Assembly (NCBI GenBank): GCA_046049675.1
Contig: JBJORA010000122.1
Location: forward strand, 1-64,000
Direction: 5' to 3'
DNA length: 64,000 nt
Source: CAIXQW01 sp046049675
GTDB taxonomy: Bacteria; Bacteroidota; Bacteroidia; Chitinophagales; Chitinophagaceae
The position numbers and the translations under genes were made by a program. The notes under the pieces were generated by a model. It was not told the DNA's origin, ran no database searches, and saw nothing but the letters and a program-made list of their open reading frames with translations. Of the stretch, positions 51,840-61,905 are shown one piece after another; within the stretch, counting starts at the first letter, position 1; the number at the start of each line of letters is the position of its first letter.

Positions 51840-53939
51840 TTATTGATCTGAATGATCTTTTATGCGGTAGCCAATACTTAGCTGCATGCTTGGTACATAG
51901 AAAGTATTGTTGCTAATCAGCTTAGCACTAGGCGTTGTGCTATTGTCCCATAGGTTTTGTGCAACCCTAAAGTCAACCAACAACTGCGATGTGGCTTGCC
52001 ATTGTGCACCAGCGATATAACCTACACCAAAGCGAGCATTAAAGTCAGGACTTTGGTAAGTAGATGTTTTGTTTGTTGGGTAATTGTAGGTGCTACCTGC
52101 AGCTACAGTATCTGCTACTGTTAGTGTAGTTGTCTTATAGAAATCTTGTGTATTGTATCTAAAGCCATATGCAAGATTTGCACCGCCAAACAATCCAATG
52201 CGCGGCGTTACATTATACTTCAATACGATTGGCGCTTCTGCACTCAATACGCGCTTAAAGTTGTGCGACACAGTCGTCATGTTGTTTGTATAGCTGTAGA
52301 TGTCGCTATTGTTGTACGAAACAGGACCGCTGCGGCTAATAATATTTGTAGTTGTATCACGTATGCTGTAACCACCATTATTTTTGTAATAGAACATGGC
52401 ATGCGGCACTAATTCCATGTGCTTGCTTAGCTTAATTGCAAAGCCCATCCCTGCGTGAAAACCACCTAAATCACTTTTATTAGTCTGTAATTGGCGATTA
52501 AGGCCTGCAAGTACTGCTGGATCAATCTTGATGCGCATTGTTCCAAACTGTATATGGCCTTTACGCTTCATGTCTTCTATACCTTGTTGTAAGCGGTCAG
52601 AAACTTTTTCGTTTGCAGTTTTTTGTTTCTTCTCAGTTTTAGCAACACTTGGTTTTGCTTGCGATGGCGCTGCAGTACCATTCGTAGCTGGCTTTTGTGT
52701 CGACTGTTTTGCTGGTGTAGTTTCTGTTGACTTAGTTTGTGTCTTATTAGAAGCTACATCCTCGTTGCTATTTGCAGTAGCGCGTGTTTTACGATCGCCT
52801 TTCTTATTTGACTTGGTGCTGCTGGTTGCTACATCACTTGCGGCACTTTCTTGATTTGAGCTTTTGGCTGCAGTGGCAGTGCTTTGCTCGGTACTATTTG
52901 AATTCGTTGAAGGTTCTGCTTTGCTAGTTACCGCCTTTGCTATTTTTGCAATCGTATCATTTTCGATAGCACTCTTAGAACGCAGCACATAGGTATCATA
53001 CTTAGGTTCTGTGCTAGATGCCTCAGCTTTATTTGTTTGTGTGTTTTCTTTTTCTTGAGCAGAAGAAGCCTTTTTTGCTACTGGTGCCTCTGTATTACTG
53101 CTAGCAATTTGGCTTTCTTCGGTCGCCGCTTTATTTACGCCAGTGCGATTTGCATAGTTAGCATCATTTTGCTGTGGCTGCTTTTTGCCTTTTGCATTTG
53201 ATTTTTTAGCTGTGTTAGGAGTGGCAGTTAGCACTTGATTTTGCTCCTTACTCACTGCAGCTGTACTAGCAACTTTTGTCGCACTGCTATTGGTATTATT
53301 TGTATTAGCGTCAATTACTTCTTTAGTTGGATTGCTGATATCGCTGCTATTATCTTGAACTGCATCAACTACCACGGGTGTAGCACTTGAAGTATTTACT
53401 CGCTTGCTTCTATTTGCTTTAGCGGTATTGCTCGCATTAGTTCTTGACTTTTGCTGAACACTACTTGTATTATTTGGTGTTGATGTATAATTGTTGTCTG
53501 CATTGTTTGCCTCCGAACTTGGTGCTACTGAAGATTCTGTTGCATCGTTCTCGTTGTTCGAAGAAGTTATTGTAGTTGCATTCTCAGTGTTTGCAGAAGG
53601 TGTAGCTGCGTTATCACTAGTATTTGTAGCATTGGGAGCCGCCACCTCGCTAACAGGCGTTGGAGCAGATTGCTGCATTGCCATGTTTTGGTTTGCGGGC
53701 GCTTCTTTCTTGCCAGAATTAAGCCACAAGTATGCACCTGTAACAGTAACTAAACCTGCCAGTAGCAAACCAAACAACCATGCATATGGCTTTTTGGAAG
53801 AGCCGTCATCTGTGTATGGGTTTTCCCCATCCAGCATTTTGCTCATATTGCTCCACGAAGTCGAAGGCATCACCTCTTGCCCCTCGTGCAGTGCCTCCCT
53901 AAAGAGATCGTCAATATTAATTTTGTTGTTCATTCTCAC
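51840..53939 (-). CDS. Envelope-spanning protein: inner-membrane segment, long Ser/Thr/Asn-rich linker, outer-membrane beta-barrel
   Basis: 699 residues. A cytoplasmic N-terminus (1-51, with INIDDLFREALHEGQEVMP) is followed by one membrane helix (52-73, WLFGLLLAGLVTVTGAYLWL), a low-complexity linker of about 350 residues rich in Ser, Thr, Asn and Lys (80-440), and a C-terminal OMP_b-brl-type barrel (about 475-699) ending MQLSIGYRIKDHSDQ. It starts 5 bp after the ECF sigma gene. That position and the N-terminal layout suggest an anti-sigma-like role for residues 1-51 with sensing at the outer membrane (inference). Both genes form one operon with a terminator. Confidence 0.8.
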   Translation of the reverse strand: MRMNNKINIDDLFREALHEGQEVMPSTSWSNMSKMLDGENPYTDDGSSKKPYAWLFGLLLAGLVTVTGAYLWLNSGKKEAPANQNMAMQQSAPTPVSEVAAPNATNTSDNAATPSANTENATTITSSNNENDATESSVAPSSEANNADNNYTSTPNNTSSVQQKSRTNASNTAKANRSKRVNTSSATPVVVDAVQDNSSDISNPTKEVIDANTNNTNSSATKVASTAAVSKEQNQVLTATPNTAKKSNAKGKKQPQQNDANYANRTGVNKAATEESQIASSNTEAPVAKKASSAQEKENTQTNKAEASSTEPKYDTYVLRSKSAIENDTIAKIAKAVTSKAEPSTNSNSTEQSTATAAKSSNQESAASDVATSSTKSNKKGDRKTRATANSNEDVASNKTQTKSTETTPAKQSTQKPATNGTAAPSQAKPSVAKTEKKQKTANEKVSDRLQQGIEDMKRKGHIQFGTMRIKIDPAVLAGLNRQLQTNKSDLGGFHAGMGFAIKLSKHMELVPHAMFYYKNNGGYSIRDTTTNIISRSGPVSYNNSDIYSYTNNMTTVSHNFKRVLSAEAPIVLKYNVTPRIGLFGGANLAYGFRYNTQDFYKTTTLTVADTVAAGSTYNYPTNKTSTYQSPDFNARFGVGYIAGAQWQATSQLLVDFRVAQNLWDNSTTPSAKLISNNTFYVPSMQLSIGYRIKDHSDQ

Positions 53940-53944
53940 GCTAT

Positions 53945-54511
53945 TTATCTATTCTCTAATTTTTTCTTTAATACTTTTCTTGCCTCAAACAAATGCCACT
54001 TGCTTGTGCCTTCGCTTATGCCTAATTGTTCGGCAATTTCTTTGTGACTATAACCATCTACGGCATACAAGCTAAACACTGCCCTACTTGTGTCTGGCAA
54101 TGTTTGTACCAATTTTAGTAAATCTTGGTAACCCATTTTACTTGCTACTGTAGAGTCTACAGCCTCGTCGCGCTCAATAAATACAGTTTTCTCAGTGTAT
54201 TTTGTATTGGCTCGCATGTAATCGGCCATACTATTAAATATGATGCGACGCACCCAACCTTCAAAAGAACCTTCAAACTTATAACTCTCTATTTTTTGAA
54301 AAACCTTCAAAAAACCGTTATTAAGTATCTCTTCTGCTAGGTGATTGCGATGATAATCTAAGTACCTGCGCACCATAGACATCATTTTAGGATACATCGT
54401 GCTATACAAACGTTGCTGCGCCGCACGATCCTGCCTAATGCAGGCCTCTATCGTGGTTTGCATTTCCATATCAACTATGTTTGCTTCGCTATATGCCAAA
54501 ACTGCTGTCAA
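53945..54511 (-). CDS. ECF-type RNA polymerase sigma factor
   Basis: 188 residues; an internal Met at 15 (54469) is an alternative start. Region 2 includes YPKMMSMVRRYL, EEILNNGFLKVFQKI and WVRRIIFNSMADYMR. Region 4 has VFSLYAVDGYSHKEIAEQLG and ISEGTSKWHLFEARK, the helix-turn-helix for the -35 element. It is first in a two-gene operon with a trans-envelope protein that is the likely regulator of its activity. Confidence 0.93.
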   Translation of the reverse strand: MTAVLAYSEANIVDMEMQTTIEACIRQDRAAQQRLYSTMYPKMMSMVRRYLDYHRNHLAEEILNNGFLKVFQKIESYKFEGSFEGWVRRIIFNSMADYMRANTKYTEKTVFIERDEAVDSTVASKMGYQDLLKLVQTLPDTSRAVFSLYAVDGYSHKEIAEQLGISEGTSKWHLFEARKVLKKKLENR

Positions 54512-54625
54512 TATTAAGCTAAAGTCTTAGTTCTTCAACACCTAACTTATATAAAGACGAGCATTTGAATTAAATGGTTGGAACTTGTTTGCTAATATTA
54601 CAAATTACTGATATACAATAAGTTA

Positions 54626-54656
54626 CAAAAAAGGCTCACCTCATGGTAAGCCTTTC
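54626..54656 (-). terminator. Terminator of the 650-residue T9SS cargo gene
   Basis: AAAGGCTTACC and GGTGAGCCTTTTTT arms (minus strand, one mismatch) with a short loop and T run, 25 bp past the stop. Confidence 0.7.
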
Positions 54657-54678
54657 AAATTTTGTAATCGATTTCAAT

Positions 54679-56631
54679 TTATTGCTTAATAAGCTTGAGG
54701 TTTTGGCGCTGGGCACCTTTGCTTACCACCATATTGTAAGCACCAGGCGCAATACTTGCGATATCTATGAAGTCGTTGTGCTTGGCACTTGTTGTTAAAA
54801 CCACACGGCCAGCCATATCATATAGTTGAATTGTAAGCATATCATTGGAATTATTGCTCAATTGCAATTGCACATAAGTAGTACTTGGATTTGGCACTAT
54901 TTGGCAAAATTGAGTCTGCAAATTGCTGACGCCCAAAAAGCCTTCGGTAACATCTACATTTTTCGTAAAAATCCAATCTACCATTGGTATCATAATACCA
55001 GCATTAAAAGCGGTATTAAGGCTTAATGGGGCATTATTATCAAGATCTCCTCCGATACCTAGCAACATCGTCGGAAAAGGTTTCTCAGAGGTATACAATT
55101 CAATCGTTTGTGTAGCGGTAGTATTATATCCTCTTACACTCACAAGATAAAGGCCTCCTTCTGCAACTGTCGTATTACCGTTGATATTGTTATAAGGAAA
55201 TTTAAGCTTAGCTGTCTTTAGGTTTGACGGATTGGTTGAGATTTCTGCAGCCGTGAGCGTTACAGGATCAGATGTAGCAATCTTAATAAACTCATTATTT
55301 GTATTATTGAAATCTACCTTATACACATCTGCAATAATTTGTGTGCCAACATCTGTGTTAGGCGCAATTACTACTTCTGCATGTGTAAACGTGTCAGATT
55401 TGCCATTTGGAATCAAGTACAATACACCTCCGAGCTGCTTAACTGCGTCAAAAATACCTGCGGGCCTATTGAGCGCAAAAACGGCGCCTCTTAAACCAGT
55501 AGCTTGACTAAACCGATCGTCTGTGATTTCAAAGATCATCGTGTCATTGTTGTTAGTAGGTGTAGGATCGCCAATTAGTGGTGAAGTTAAAAAGGTGGCG
55601 TATTCTTGCTTGCTAAATTGCATGGGATTAATACCGCCAGTATACTTACCTTCTGTGCCAGTAGGCATAGCCTCTGTAACAGTTTGATTGTTTACCAAGA
55701 TTCCATTCCCTAAATTATATGTCTTTAGGAAATAGTCTTGCGTTGGAAGCGAAATGCTGCCGAAAGAACTTGTTTCGAAATTAAGGTAAAACGGTGGCTC
55801 TAACTGAAAGGGTATTGAGGAGAAAACAGACTCTCTGCCACCAAAACCTTCCGTATAATGCGGCGACAAGTGCGCAACCTCTATATCATACGGATCTAAT
55901 TCTCCTAGTTCAACATCATCAATCAACCAATTATAACCTCCCAAATAGTAGTTGCAATTATATCGAAATCTAACACGTACTGTAGAAGAATTAGCGGCTA
56001 CACTAGAAATGTTTAGTTTAATAATTTGAGGATTGCTCGTCATCAAATTATTGGGCATGAGTCGATTTGATTGAATTAAGTAAGATGTCCAAGTTGCTCC
56101 GTTATTGTTGCTTACATCGACAAAAGTACTGTCGGCAAATTTTGCATATAGTTGCATAAAGCGTATCATCACGCTACTATGGCCAGAACAGTCTATGGTT
56201 GGGCTTGTAATGTGACCAGCGGGGCCAAGGGCGCCTTGAGGAAATCCACTTACATTGCCTATTGAATCAGAATTATATAATATCCAGCCATCTGCAGATG
56301 AAGTTGATGCTATAGTACCTACATTGAATGCTCCACTAGTTGCTTGATTCGTCCACTGCCAAGTGCCATTACCATTAGTTGAAACTGCGGTCCACCCGGT
56401 TGGTACTGCCGATGCACCTGCGCCAGTATAAGTGCCAAAGGTCTCTGTGTAAAAGGGCGTAAACCTAGTTTTTCGAAGTTTAGCATTTGGGTTGGGCATT
56501 GGTTCGGCAAACCTAGTCTTGTAGGGATAATTATTGAGTTTATGTAAAATGGCAGATTGCCCAGCACATTGCGCAACGATAGCTGCACAAAAACATGTTA
56601 GTACTAATCTAATAGTAGACGTTTTTATCAT
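54679..56631 (-). CDS. Secreted T9SS type A protein with choice-of-anchor J-like domain (650 residues)
   Basis: The signal region is MIKTSTIRLVLTCFCAAIVAQCAG. A concanavalin-like domain of the choice-of-anchor J/MAM type (about 60-245) has WTAVSTNGNGTWQW, VGTIASTSSADGWILY, SPTIDCSGHSSVMIRFMQLY and YNWLIDDVELGE. The middle is unrecognised. The C-terminal ~75 residues (IVPNPSTTYVQLQL, LYDMAGRVVLT, APGAYNMVV) form a type A sorting domain. A same-length paralog lies upstream at 57022-58977. Probably a surface-attached or released binding protein. Confidence 0.85.
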   Translation of the reverse strand: MIKTSTIRLVLTCFCAAIVAQCAGQSAILHKLNNYPYKTRFAEPMPNPNAKLRKTRFTPFYTETFGTYTGAGASAVPTGWTAVSTNGNGTWQWTNQATSGAFNVGTIASTSSADGWILYNSDSIGNVSGFPQGALGPAGHITSPTIDCSGHSSVMIRFMQLYAKFADSTFVDVSNNNGATWTSYLIQSNRLMPNNLMTSNPQIIKLNISSVAANSSTVRVRFRYNCNYYLGGYNWLIDDVELGELDPYDIEVAHLSPHYTEGFGGRESVFSSIPFQLEPPFYLNFETSSFGSISLPTQDYFLKTYNLGNGILVNNQTVTEAMPTGTEGKYTGGINPMQFSKQEYATFLTSPLIGDPTPTNNNDTMIFEITDDRFSQATGLRGAVFALNRPAGIFDAVKQLGGVLYLIPNGKSDTFTHAEVVIAPNTDVGTQIIADVYKVDFNNTNNEFIKIATSDPVTLTAAEISTNPSNLKTAKLKFPYNNINGNTTVAEGGLYLVSVRGYNTTATQTIELYTSEKPFPTMLLGIGGDLDNNAPLSLNTAFNAGIMIPMVDWIFTKNVDVTEGFLGVSNLQTQFCQIVPNPSTTYVQLQLSNNSNDMLTIQLYDMAGRVVLTTSAKHNDFIDIASIAPGAYNMVVSKGAQRQNLKLIKQ

Positions 56632-57021
56632 ACCCTGCGATTTTTAACGGAGAAAACTTACGGATTTACACGCACGTTATCCCCCACCCGATTACAAATG
56701 TAACTATTATTTATAAAAAAACGGCATCCGAAAATCTTTTTTAAAGGCGTGGTATACAAATAGCTGCTCTTTAACTTTTGACAGTAGAAGATTAGCATAA
56801 AAGCCCAAGCAACTTGGTTTCTATTACGCATTGTAAATCAAATACTTAACTATAAAAAGGTACAAAACAAGCCGATTGCCTTACGCTACAATCGCAATTT
56901 TAGTGCGATAAGTATTTGCGGCAAATTCCGTTTATACTACTGCGAATCGCCCTTAGCGTAGAGAAAAAAAAGAGGTCTACAAAAATGTAGACCTCTTTAA
57001 TAAATCTTACTAATACTATGA
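56632..57021. other. Intergenic region between the two T9SS cargo genes (390 bp)
   Basis: It contains the terminator at 56963-57000 for the upstream gene and presumably the promoter of the downstream gene, since both are minus strand. No ORF with coding character, RNA gene or repeat was recognised here. Confidence 0.6.
56963..57000 (-). terminator. Terminator of the 651-residue T9SS cargo gene
   Basis: AAAGAGGTCTACA and TGTAGACCTCTTT arms, perfect over 13 bp, loop of 4, followed by a T run on the minus strand. Confidence 0.88.
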
Positions 57022-58977
57022 CTAGTTCTTAGTCAACTTCTTGCTTAGTGTTTGACCATCAACAACAATTTCTAAATTGTAGATGCCACTTGGATACTTA
57101 GATAGGTCAACTTCGCCTTTGAATGTTAGGTTGTTAACTTTCTTTGTGCCAGTTGTGATAACTTGACCATTTGCTGCAGTAACTGTGTAACTAAGATTAG
57201 AAACCTTGTTTGTCGTATTTAAAGCAAATTGGAAAACACCATTCGATGGATTTGGTACAACTTGTAAAGAATTAACAACATCAACATCTGATGTGCCCAA
57301 AACGAATGGACTGCCATTTGCAGGTGTTGTGAAAGAAACACGCAAAACCGGTGTTGTATTACCCATTCTTGAAATTGTTGTGTTAGCAGCACCATCATCA
57401 GTGGTGTTAACAGCAAAACGATAACTATTTGCACCTAGTGTCCAAATTGTATTGCCCATTAAATCAATTTCACTTTGCGCAGGCTGCACTTGAGCTACAT
57501 AACTACCTTGTGTAAGTGTAATACTTTGGCTAGGTAACTTATGCAAACGGCCAATGTTACGAATAGAAACAGTACTACCAGTAGTAATATCTGCAGCAGT
57601 CAAAGTATAAGGATCTGTACCAGCGATAACTGCCTCAACATTGCCACTAGCGTCTAACTTGATGATACGACCAACTACCTTAGCGCCTAAAGTTGTGTTA
57701 GAAGAAGATGCGTTACTAAACGCAGCGTACATATGGCTCAAAGTTGCTGAAGCACCAGCAGGCACATCAAAAGCAAAACCAACACCTTGTAAACGCGCTG
57801 CATTTGCACCATCAATTAAAGGCAATACAAAACCATTGCTAGAACCAAAATCGTTGTTGAGCACTGTATCTGTAATAAAGAAAAGTGAAGTATCAACGTT
57901 ATTAGCGGTAGATGCATCACCAGGCGCTGTTATAGCACCAGCAACAGCATACTGACCAGTAACCAAAGGCTTCCAGAAGTTGTTAGTAGGAATCATGAAA
58001 GCAGAATCAACAGCTTGTGCACCAACCATCATTGCTGGAGCAGTGAATACTGTGCCAGGGATAACAGTATTTGTGCTGTTTAATACTGCGCTAGCATAAG
58101 TTACGTTTGCACCAGCCAAACCACCGTTATCAACCAAGCCAGCAAAACGAAGTGTGTCTACGATTGCTAATGGTGTAGATACGTGCGCTGAGAAGAAACA
58201 AGCTTGTGTAACTTCTGGATCAGCGGTAAATCCGTCACCAAAGATAACATCGTCAACCAACCAGCTGTAGCTACCTTGATAACCAGTTACGTTGTTATTG
58301 TTACCGAAGAAGTAAAAACGAACAAGTACATTAGCTTGATTACCTGCAGTAGCACTAATATCCATAAGTACTTTTACAGGGTTTGCTGTGCCGCTAAAGT
58401 CGTTATTACCCAAATTAACGTGCTTTGAAATTGGGTAAGTAGTCCAACTACCACCACCATTATTAGATACAGCTACATAAGTGCTGTCGTCAAACATACG
58501 ATAACGCTCCTCGAAGCTAAGCTCGATTTGTGTTTTACCAGTACAGTTTACAGGACCTACTTGAAACCAAGCGTGTTGCTGTGCAGCACCAAGAGCTAGA
58601 CCTATTGAATCAGAATCAAAAATCATCCAACCATTGCTAGCTGAAGTACTATTTAATGTACCAACATTAAATGGAGAAATAGACGCAGAATTAGCCCACT
58701 TCCAACGACAAAAGCTTGCATTACCTGCAACCGTACCAGCGGTAACGCCAGTAGGTAAGCTAGTGTTAGAACCGCCACTCATGTTAAACGTCGCAAACGG
58801 CGTAGAACGTGTAGCCCTATTAACAGCAGTAGTTGTTTTAGGATGATTGTTATTGCGCTCTGCTGCCGCTCTAACCAATTCCACTTGCTTGCTTGGTAAG
58901 CTCACCTTATTGGCTTGCTGTGCAAACACTCCAAACGTTGCAAATAACAACGAGGCATTTAGTACAAACTTTTTCAT
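57022..58977 (-). CDS. Secreted T9SS type A protein with choice-of-anchor J-like domain (651 residues)
   Basis: Signal peptide MKKFVLNASLLFATFGVFAQ. The anchor-J-like domain contains FNVGTLNSTSASNGWMIFD, GPVNCTGKTQIELSFEERY and YSWLVDDVIFGDGF. The type A sorting domain (VVPNPSNGVFQFALN, YPSGIYNLEIVV, SKKLTKN) ends the protein. It shares layout, length and motif order with the gene at 54679, so the two arose by tandem duplication. A strong terminator separates their transcripts. TACATTTG at 59016-59009 (minus) is a possible -7 box. Confidence 0.86.
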   Translation of the reverse strand: MKKFVLNASLLFATFGVFAQQANKVSLPSKQVELVRAAAERNNNHPKTTTAVNRATRSTPFATFNMSGGSNTSLPTGVTAGTVAGNASFCRWKWANSASISPFNVGTLNSTSASNGWMIFDSDSIGLALGAAQQHAWFQVGPVNCTGKTQIELSFEERYRMFDDSTYVAVSNNGGGSWTTYPISKHVNLGNNDFSGTANPVKVLMDISATAGNQANVLVRFYFFGNNNNVTGYQGSYSWLVDDVIFGDGFTADPEVTQACFFSAHVSTPLAIVDTLRFAGLVDNGGLAGANVTYASAVLNSTNTVIPGTVFTAPAMMVGAQAVDSAFMIPTNNFWKPLVTGQYAVAGAITAPGDASTANNVDTSLFFITDTVLNNDFGSSNGFVLPLIDGANAARLQGVGFAFDVPAGASATLSHMYAAFSNASSSNTTLGAKVVGRIIKLDASGNVEAVIAGTDPYTLTAADITTGSTVSIRNIGRLHKLPSQSITLTQGSYVAQVQPAQSEIDLMGNTIWTLGANSYRFAVNTTDDGAANTTISRMGNTTPVLRVSFTTPANGSPFVLGTSDVDVVNSLQVVPNPSNGVFQFALNTTNKVSNLSYTVTAANGQVITTGTKKVNNLTFKGEVDLSKYPSGIYNLEIVVDGQTLSKKLTKN

Positions 58978-59243
58978 TATTCTTACTTTTAGTATAACTT
59001 TAAGACGGCAAATGTAATCGTAAGCTAGGTAAATGACACGATTTTTACAAAATATTTATACACCAAGTGGAATTGCCTATGCTATTGACAATCAATATAA
59101 ATGTGTATTTACGCGGATTTTTCATGACTAAATACAAGAATAAGCGGTAAACGAATTGCTTTTAGCGATTTTCCGTCAATGCTGTAGTGGATCCGCTTAA
59201 ACTCGTCTTAGCGAATGGCAGCCGCAATATATATTTGCTGACA

Positions 59244-60410
59244 ATGCTAAGTTTTGACAATACCGCTAACGCATTTGCCCATAAAAGCGATTTGCAGCTT
59301 AAAAAGGCCAAATTCCTGTTTCAGAGTATTGGTAGTCCGCTACTTACAAAAATTGGCGTGCGTGCAACAAATATTGCCTTTAAGCTAGGCTTGCCTATTG
59401 AAGGTATTATACGTAATACCTTGTACGAACAATTTGTAGGTGGCGAAAACTTAGACCAAGCAAGTGTCGCAGCTCAAAAGATATATGAGTACGGCGTTGG
59501 TGTAATTCTAGACTATGGCGTAGAAGGCAAACATACTGAGGAGCAATTTGAAAATTCTACTTTAGCTTTTATACATGCAATTCAATTTGCTGCGGGCAAA
59601 AAGCATATACCATTTATTAGCATCAAGGTAACTGGCTTTGCACGCTTTGAGCTCTTGCAAAAAATAGATGAGGGCAAAACGCTTGATGCCGCAGAGCAAG
59701 AAGAATTCGAGCGAGTAAGACAACGCATGCGTCGCATTTGCGAAACAGCAGTTGCGAGCAATGTAATGGTGTTGATAGATGCAGAAGAAACATGGGTGCA
59801 AGATCCAGTTGACACACTAGCGCTTGAAATGATGTGCGCTTATAATAAAACAAAGGCGTTGATATATAATACCTATCAATTATACAGGCACGATAGACTT
59901 GCTTTTGTAAAACTACAACATCAGCAAACGCAACAGCAAGGTGCCATACTTGGGGCAAAACTTGTTCGAGGCGCCTATATGGAGAAGGAACGTAGTCGTG
60001 CTGAATCGCTTAACTACGCTAGTCCTATTCAAGTAGATAAAGCTAGTTGTGACGCCGACTATAATGCGGCCCTAGAATATTGCATTAATAATTATGAAAG
60101 TATACACACATTTGTAGGTACGCATAACGAGCAGAGTTGTTACATCGCTACACAACTTATGCAAGCGAAGCAAATGCCAAATAATTCTGAGGCAGTTTAC
60201 TTTAGTCAGTTGTATGGCATGAGTGACAATATTAGTTTCAATCTTGCAAAGCATGGCTACAATGTAAGCAAATACTTGCCTTATGGACCTGTAAAAGACG
60301 TTACACCTTACTTGATGCGTCGCGCACAAGAAAATACCAGCGTTAAAGGACAAACAGGTAGAGAGCTGATGCTAATTAACAAAGAACTTCAACGTCGCAA
60401 GCAAGGCTAG
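59244..60410 (+). CDS. Proline dehydrogenase (monofunctional)
   Basis: 388 residues from ATG 59244 (MLSFDNTANAFAHKSD); the family starts near SFDNT, so the GTG at 59187 is rejected. The flavin-binding TIM barrel is indicated by ISIKVTGFARFELL, VMVLIDAEETWVQD, LGAKLVRGAYMEKERSRAE and YLPYGPVKDVTPYLMRRAQEN. It oxidises proline to pyrroline-5-carboxylate, feeding electrons to the respiratory chain. A TATATTTG box ends 6 bp before the ATG. The stop overlaps the mnmE GTG by one base. Confidence 0.92.
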   Translation: MLSFDNTANAFAHKSDLQLKKAKFLFQSIGSPLLTKIGVRATNIAFKLGLPIEGIIRNTLYEQFVGGENLDQASVAAQKIYEYGVGVILDYGVEGKHTEEQFENSTLAFIHAIQFAAGKKHIPFISIKVTGFARFELLQKIDEGKTLDAAEQEEFERVRQRMRRICETAVASNVMVLIDAEETWVQDPVDTLALEMMCAYNKTKALIYNTYQLYRHDRLAFVKLQHQQTQQQGAILGAKLVRGAYMEKERSRAESLNYASPIQVDKASCDADYNAALEYCINNYESIHTFVGTHNEQSCYIATQLMQAKQMPNNSEAVYFSQLYGMSDNISFNLAKHGYNVSKYLPYGPVKDVTPYLMRRAQENTSVKGQTGRELMLINKELQRRKQG

Positions 60411-61801
60411 TGCAGCACCATCATGATACGATTGTAGCACTTAGCACCGCACAAGGCAGCGGGGCAATTGCTGTTATTCGCCTAAGCGGAGAAAATGCCA
60501 TAAGTATTGCAGACAAATGCTTTAGTGGCGATTTACAATCAGCTCATACGCATACCGCACACTTTGGCACGATTACTGCTGAGGGTAAAATTTTAGATGA
60601 GGCTGTGTGTGCTGTATTCAAAGCACCAAGATCCTACACAGGCGAAAATATTGTAGAAATTAGTTGCCACGGCAGCGCTTATATTACTGCAGAAATCATC
60701 AACCTACTTGTGCAACTGGGCGCACGCCTTGCCACTGCAGGAGAATTTACCCAACGTGCTTTCTTAAATGGCAAGCTTGATTTAAGCCAAGCAGAAGCCG
60801 TTGCCGACCTGATAGCGAGCGACAATGCTGCGCAGCATCAAATGGCGCTTCAACAATTACGTGGAGGCTATAGTGCCGAGTTGCAACAAATGCGAGAGCA
60901 GTTGATTAACTTTTGTGCGCTAATAGAATTGGAGCTAGACTTTAGCCAAGAGGATGTGGAGTTTGCAGATAGAAGCCAACTAGAAAAATTACTAGAGGCG
61001 CTGCTTATTCAACTTAAAAAACTAGCAGAAACTTTTGCGCTTGGCAATGCGATTAAAAAAGGCATACCAGTAGCAATTGTAGGTAAACCTAATGCAGGCA
61101 AAAGTACTTTGCTGAATGCTTTACTCAAAGAAGACCGCGCCATTGTAAGCAGCATTGCCGGTACTACGCGCGATACGATAGAAGATGTACTAAACATACA
61201 AGGCATCACTTACAGATTTATAGACACCGCTGGCCTTCGCGACACCACAGATGAAATAGAAAGCAAAGGCATAGCCCGTTCATTACAAAAAATTAAAGAG
61301 GCGCAACTTATACTGCTTGTATGCGATGTAGCAGAGCAGGTTGAAGATATTGTTGAAGCATATGAAACACTCACACATACTAAAGAGCAGCAAGTAATAA
61401 TCGTACTCAACAAAACCGATGTGTATCCGCACCAAGTATGCAATGCCTATGATGTAGAAGAAGCAGTAGCCACTTTGACACGCCGCCCTACCCTTGCAAT
61501 GAGCGCGCATACAAACTTTAATGTAGAAAAGCTGTTGCAATTGATTGTAGAAAGCACACAACAATATTTGCAAAATGGCTCGCAGCTTATTGTATCAAAT
61601 GCTCGACACTTTCATGCACTAAATAAAACCATAGAAAGTTTGCAAGAAGTGCAAGCAGGTATGCGAAGCAATATTAGTGGCGACTTACTTAGCATAGATA
61701 TTAAAAGTGCGCTCAATACGCTAGGCTCCATCACTGGGCATATAGAAGTAGATAGAGATATTTTGGGGACGATATTTGGAAAGTTTTGTATTGGGAAGTA
61801 A
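60410..61801 (+). CDS. mnmE: tRNA uridine-5-carboxymethylaminomethyl(34) modification GTPase
   Basis: 463 residues from GTG 60410, which shares a base with the preceding stop. The N-terminal folate-binding domain (IVALSTAQGSGAIAVIRLSG) precedes the helical domain. The GTPase domain has G1 GKPNAGKST, G3 DTAGLRDT and G4 NKTD. The C-terminal CIGK holds the conserved Cys. With MnmG it modifies U34 of several tRNAs. Confidence 0.97.
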   Translation: MQHHHDTIVALSTAQGSGAIAVIRLSGENAISIADKCFSGDLQSAHTHTAHFGTITAEGKILDEAVCAVFKAPRSYTGENIVEISCHGSAYITAEIINLLVQLGARLATAGEFTQRAFLNGKLDLSQAEAVADLIASDNAAQHQMALQQLRGGYSAELQQMREQLINFCALIELELDFSQEDVEFADRSQLEKLLEALLIQLKKLAETFALGNAIKKGIPVAIVGKPNAGKSTLLNALLKEDRAIVSSIAGTTRDTIEDVLNIQGITYRFIDTAGLRDTTDEIESKGIARSLQKIKEAQLILLVCDVAEQVEDIVEAYETLTHTKEQQVIIVLNKTDVYPHQVCNAYDVEEAVATLTRRPTLAMSAHTNFNVEKLLQLIVESTQQYLQNGSQLIVSNARHFHALNKTIESLQEVQAGMRSNISGDLLSIDIKSALNTLGSITGHIEVDRDILGTIFGKFCIGK

Positions 61802-61905
61802 TGCACTAGTACTTAGTAAAATACCTCTATGCCAAAAGCAAAAGTCTGCAAGGTTTATCAAAGCATATTTATTTGCCTACCTTCGCTACGTTGCATAACA
61901 GTTCA

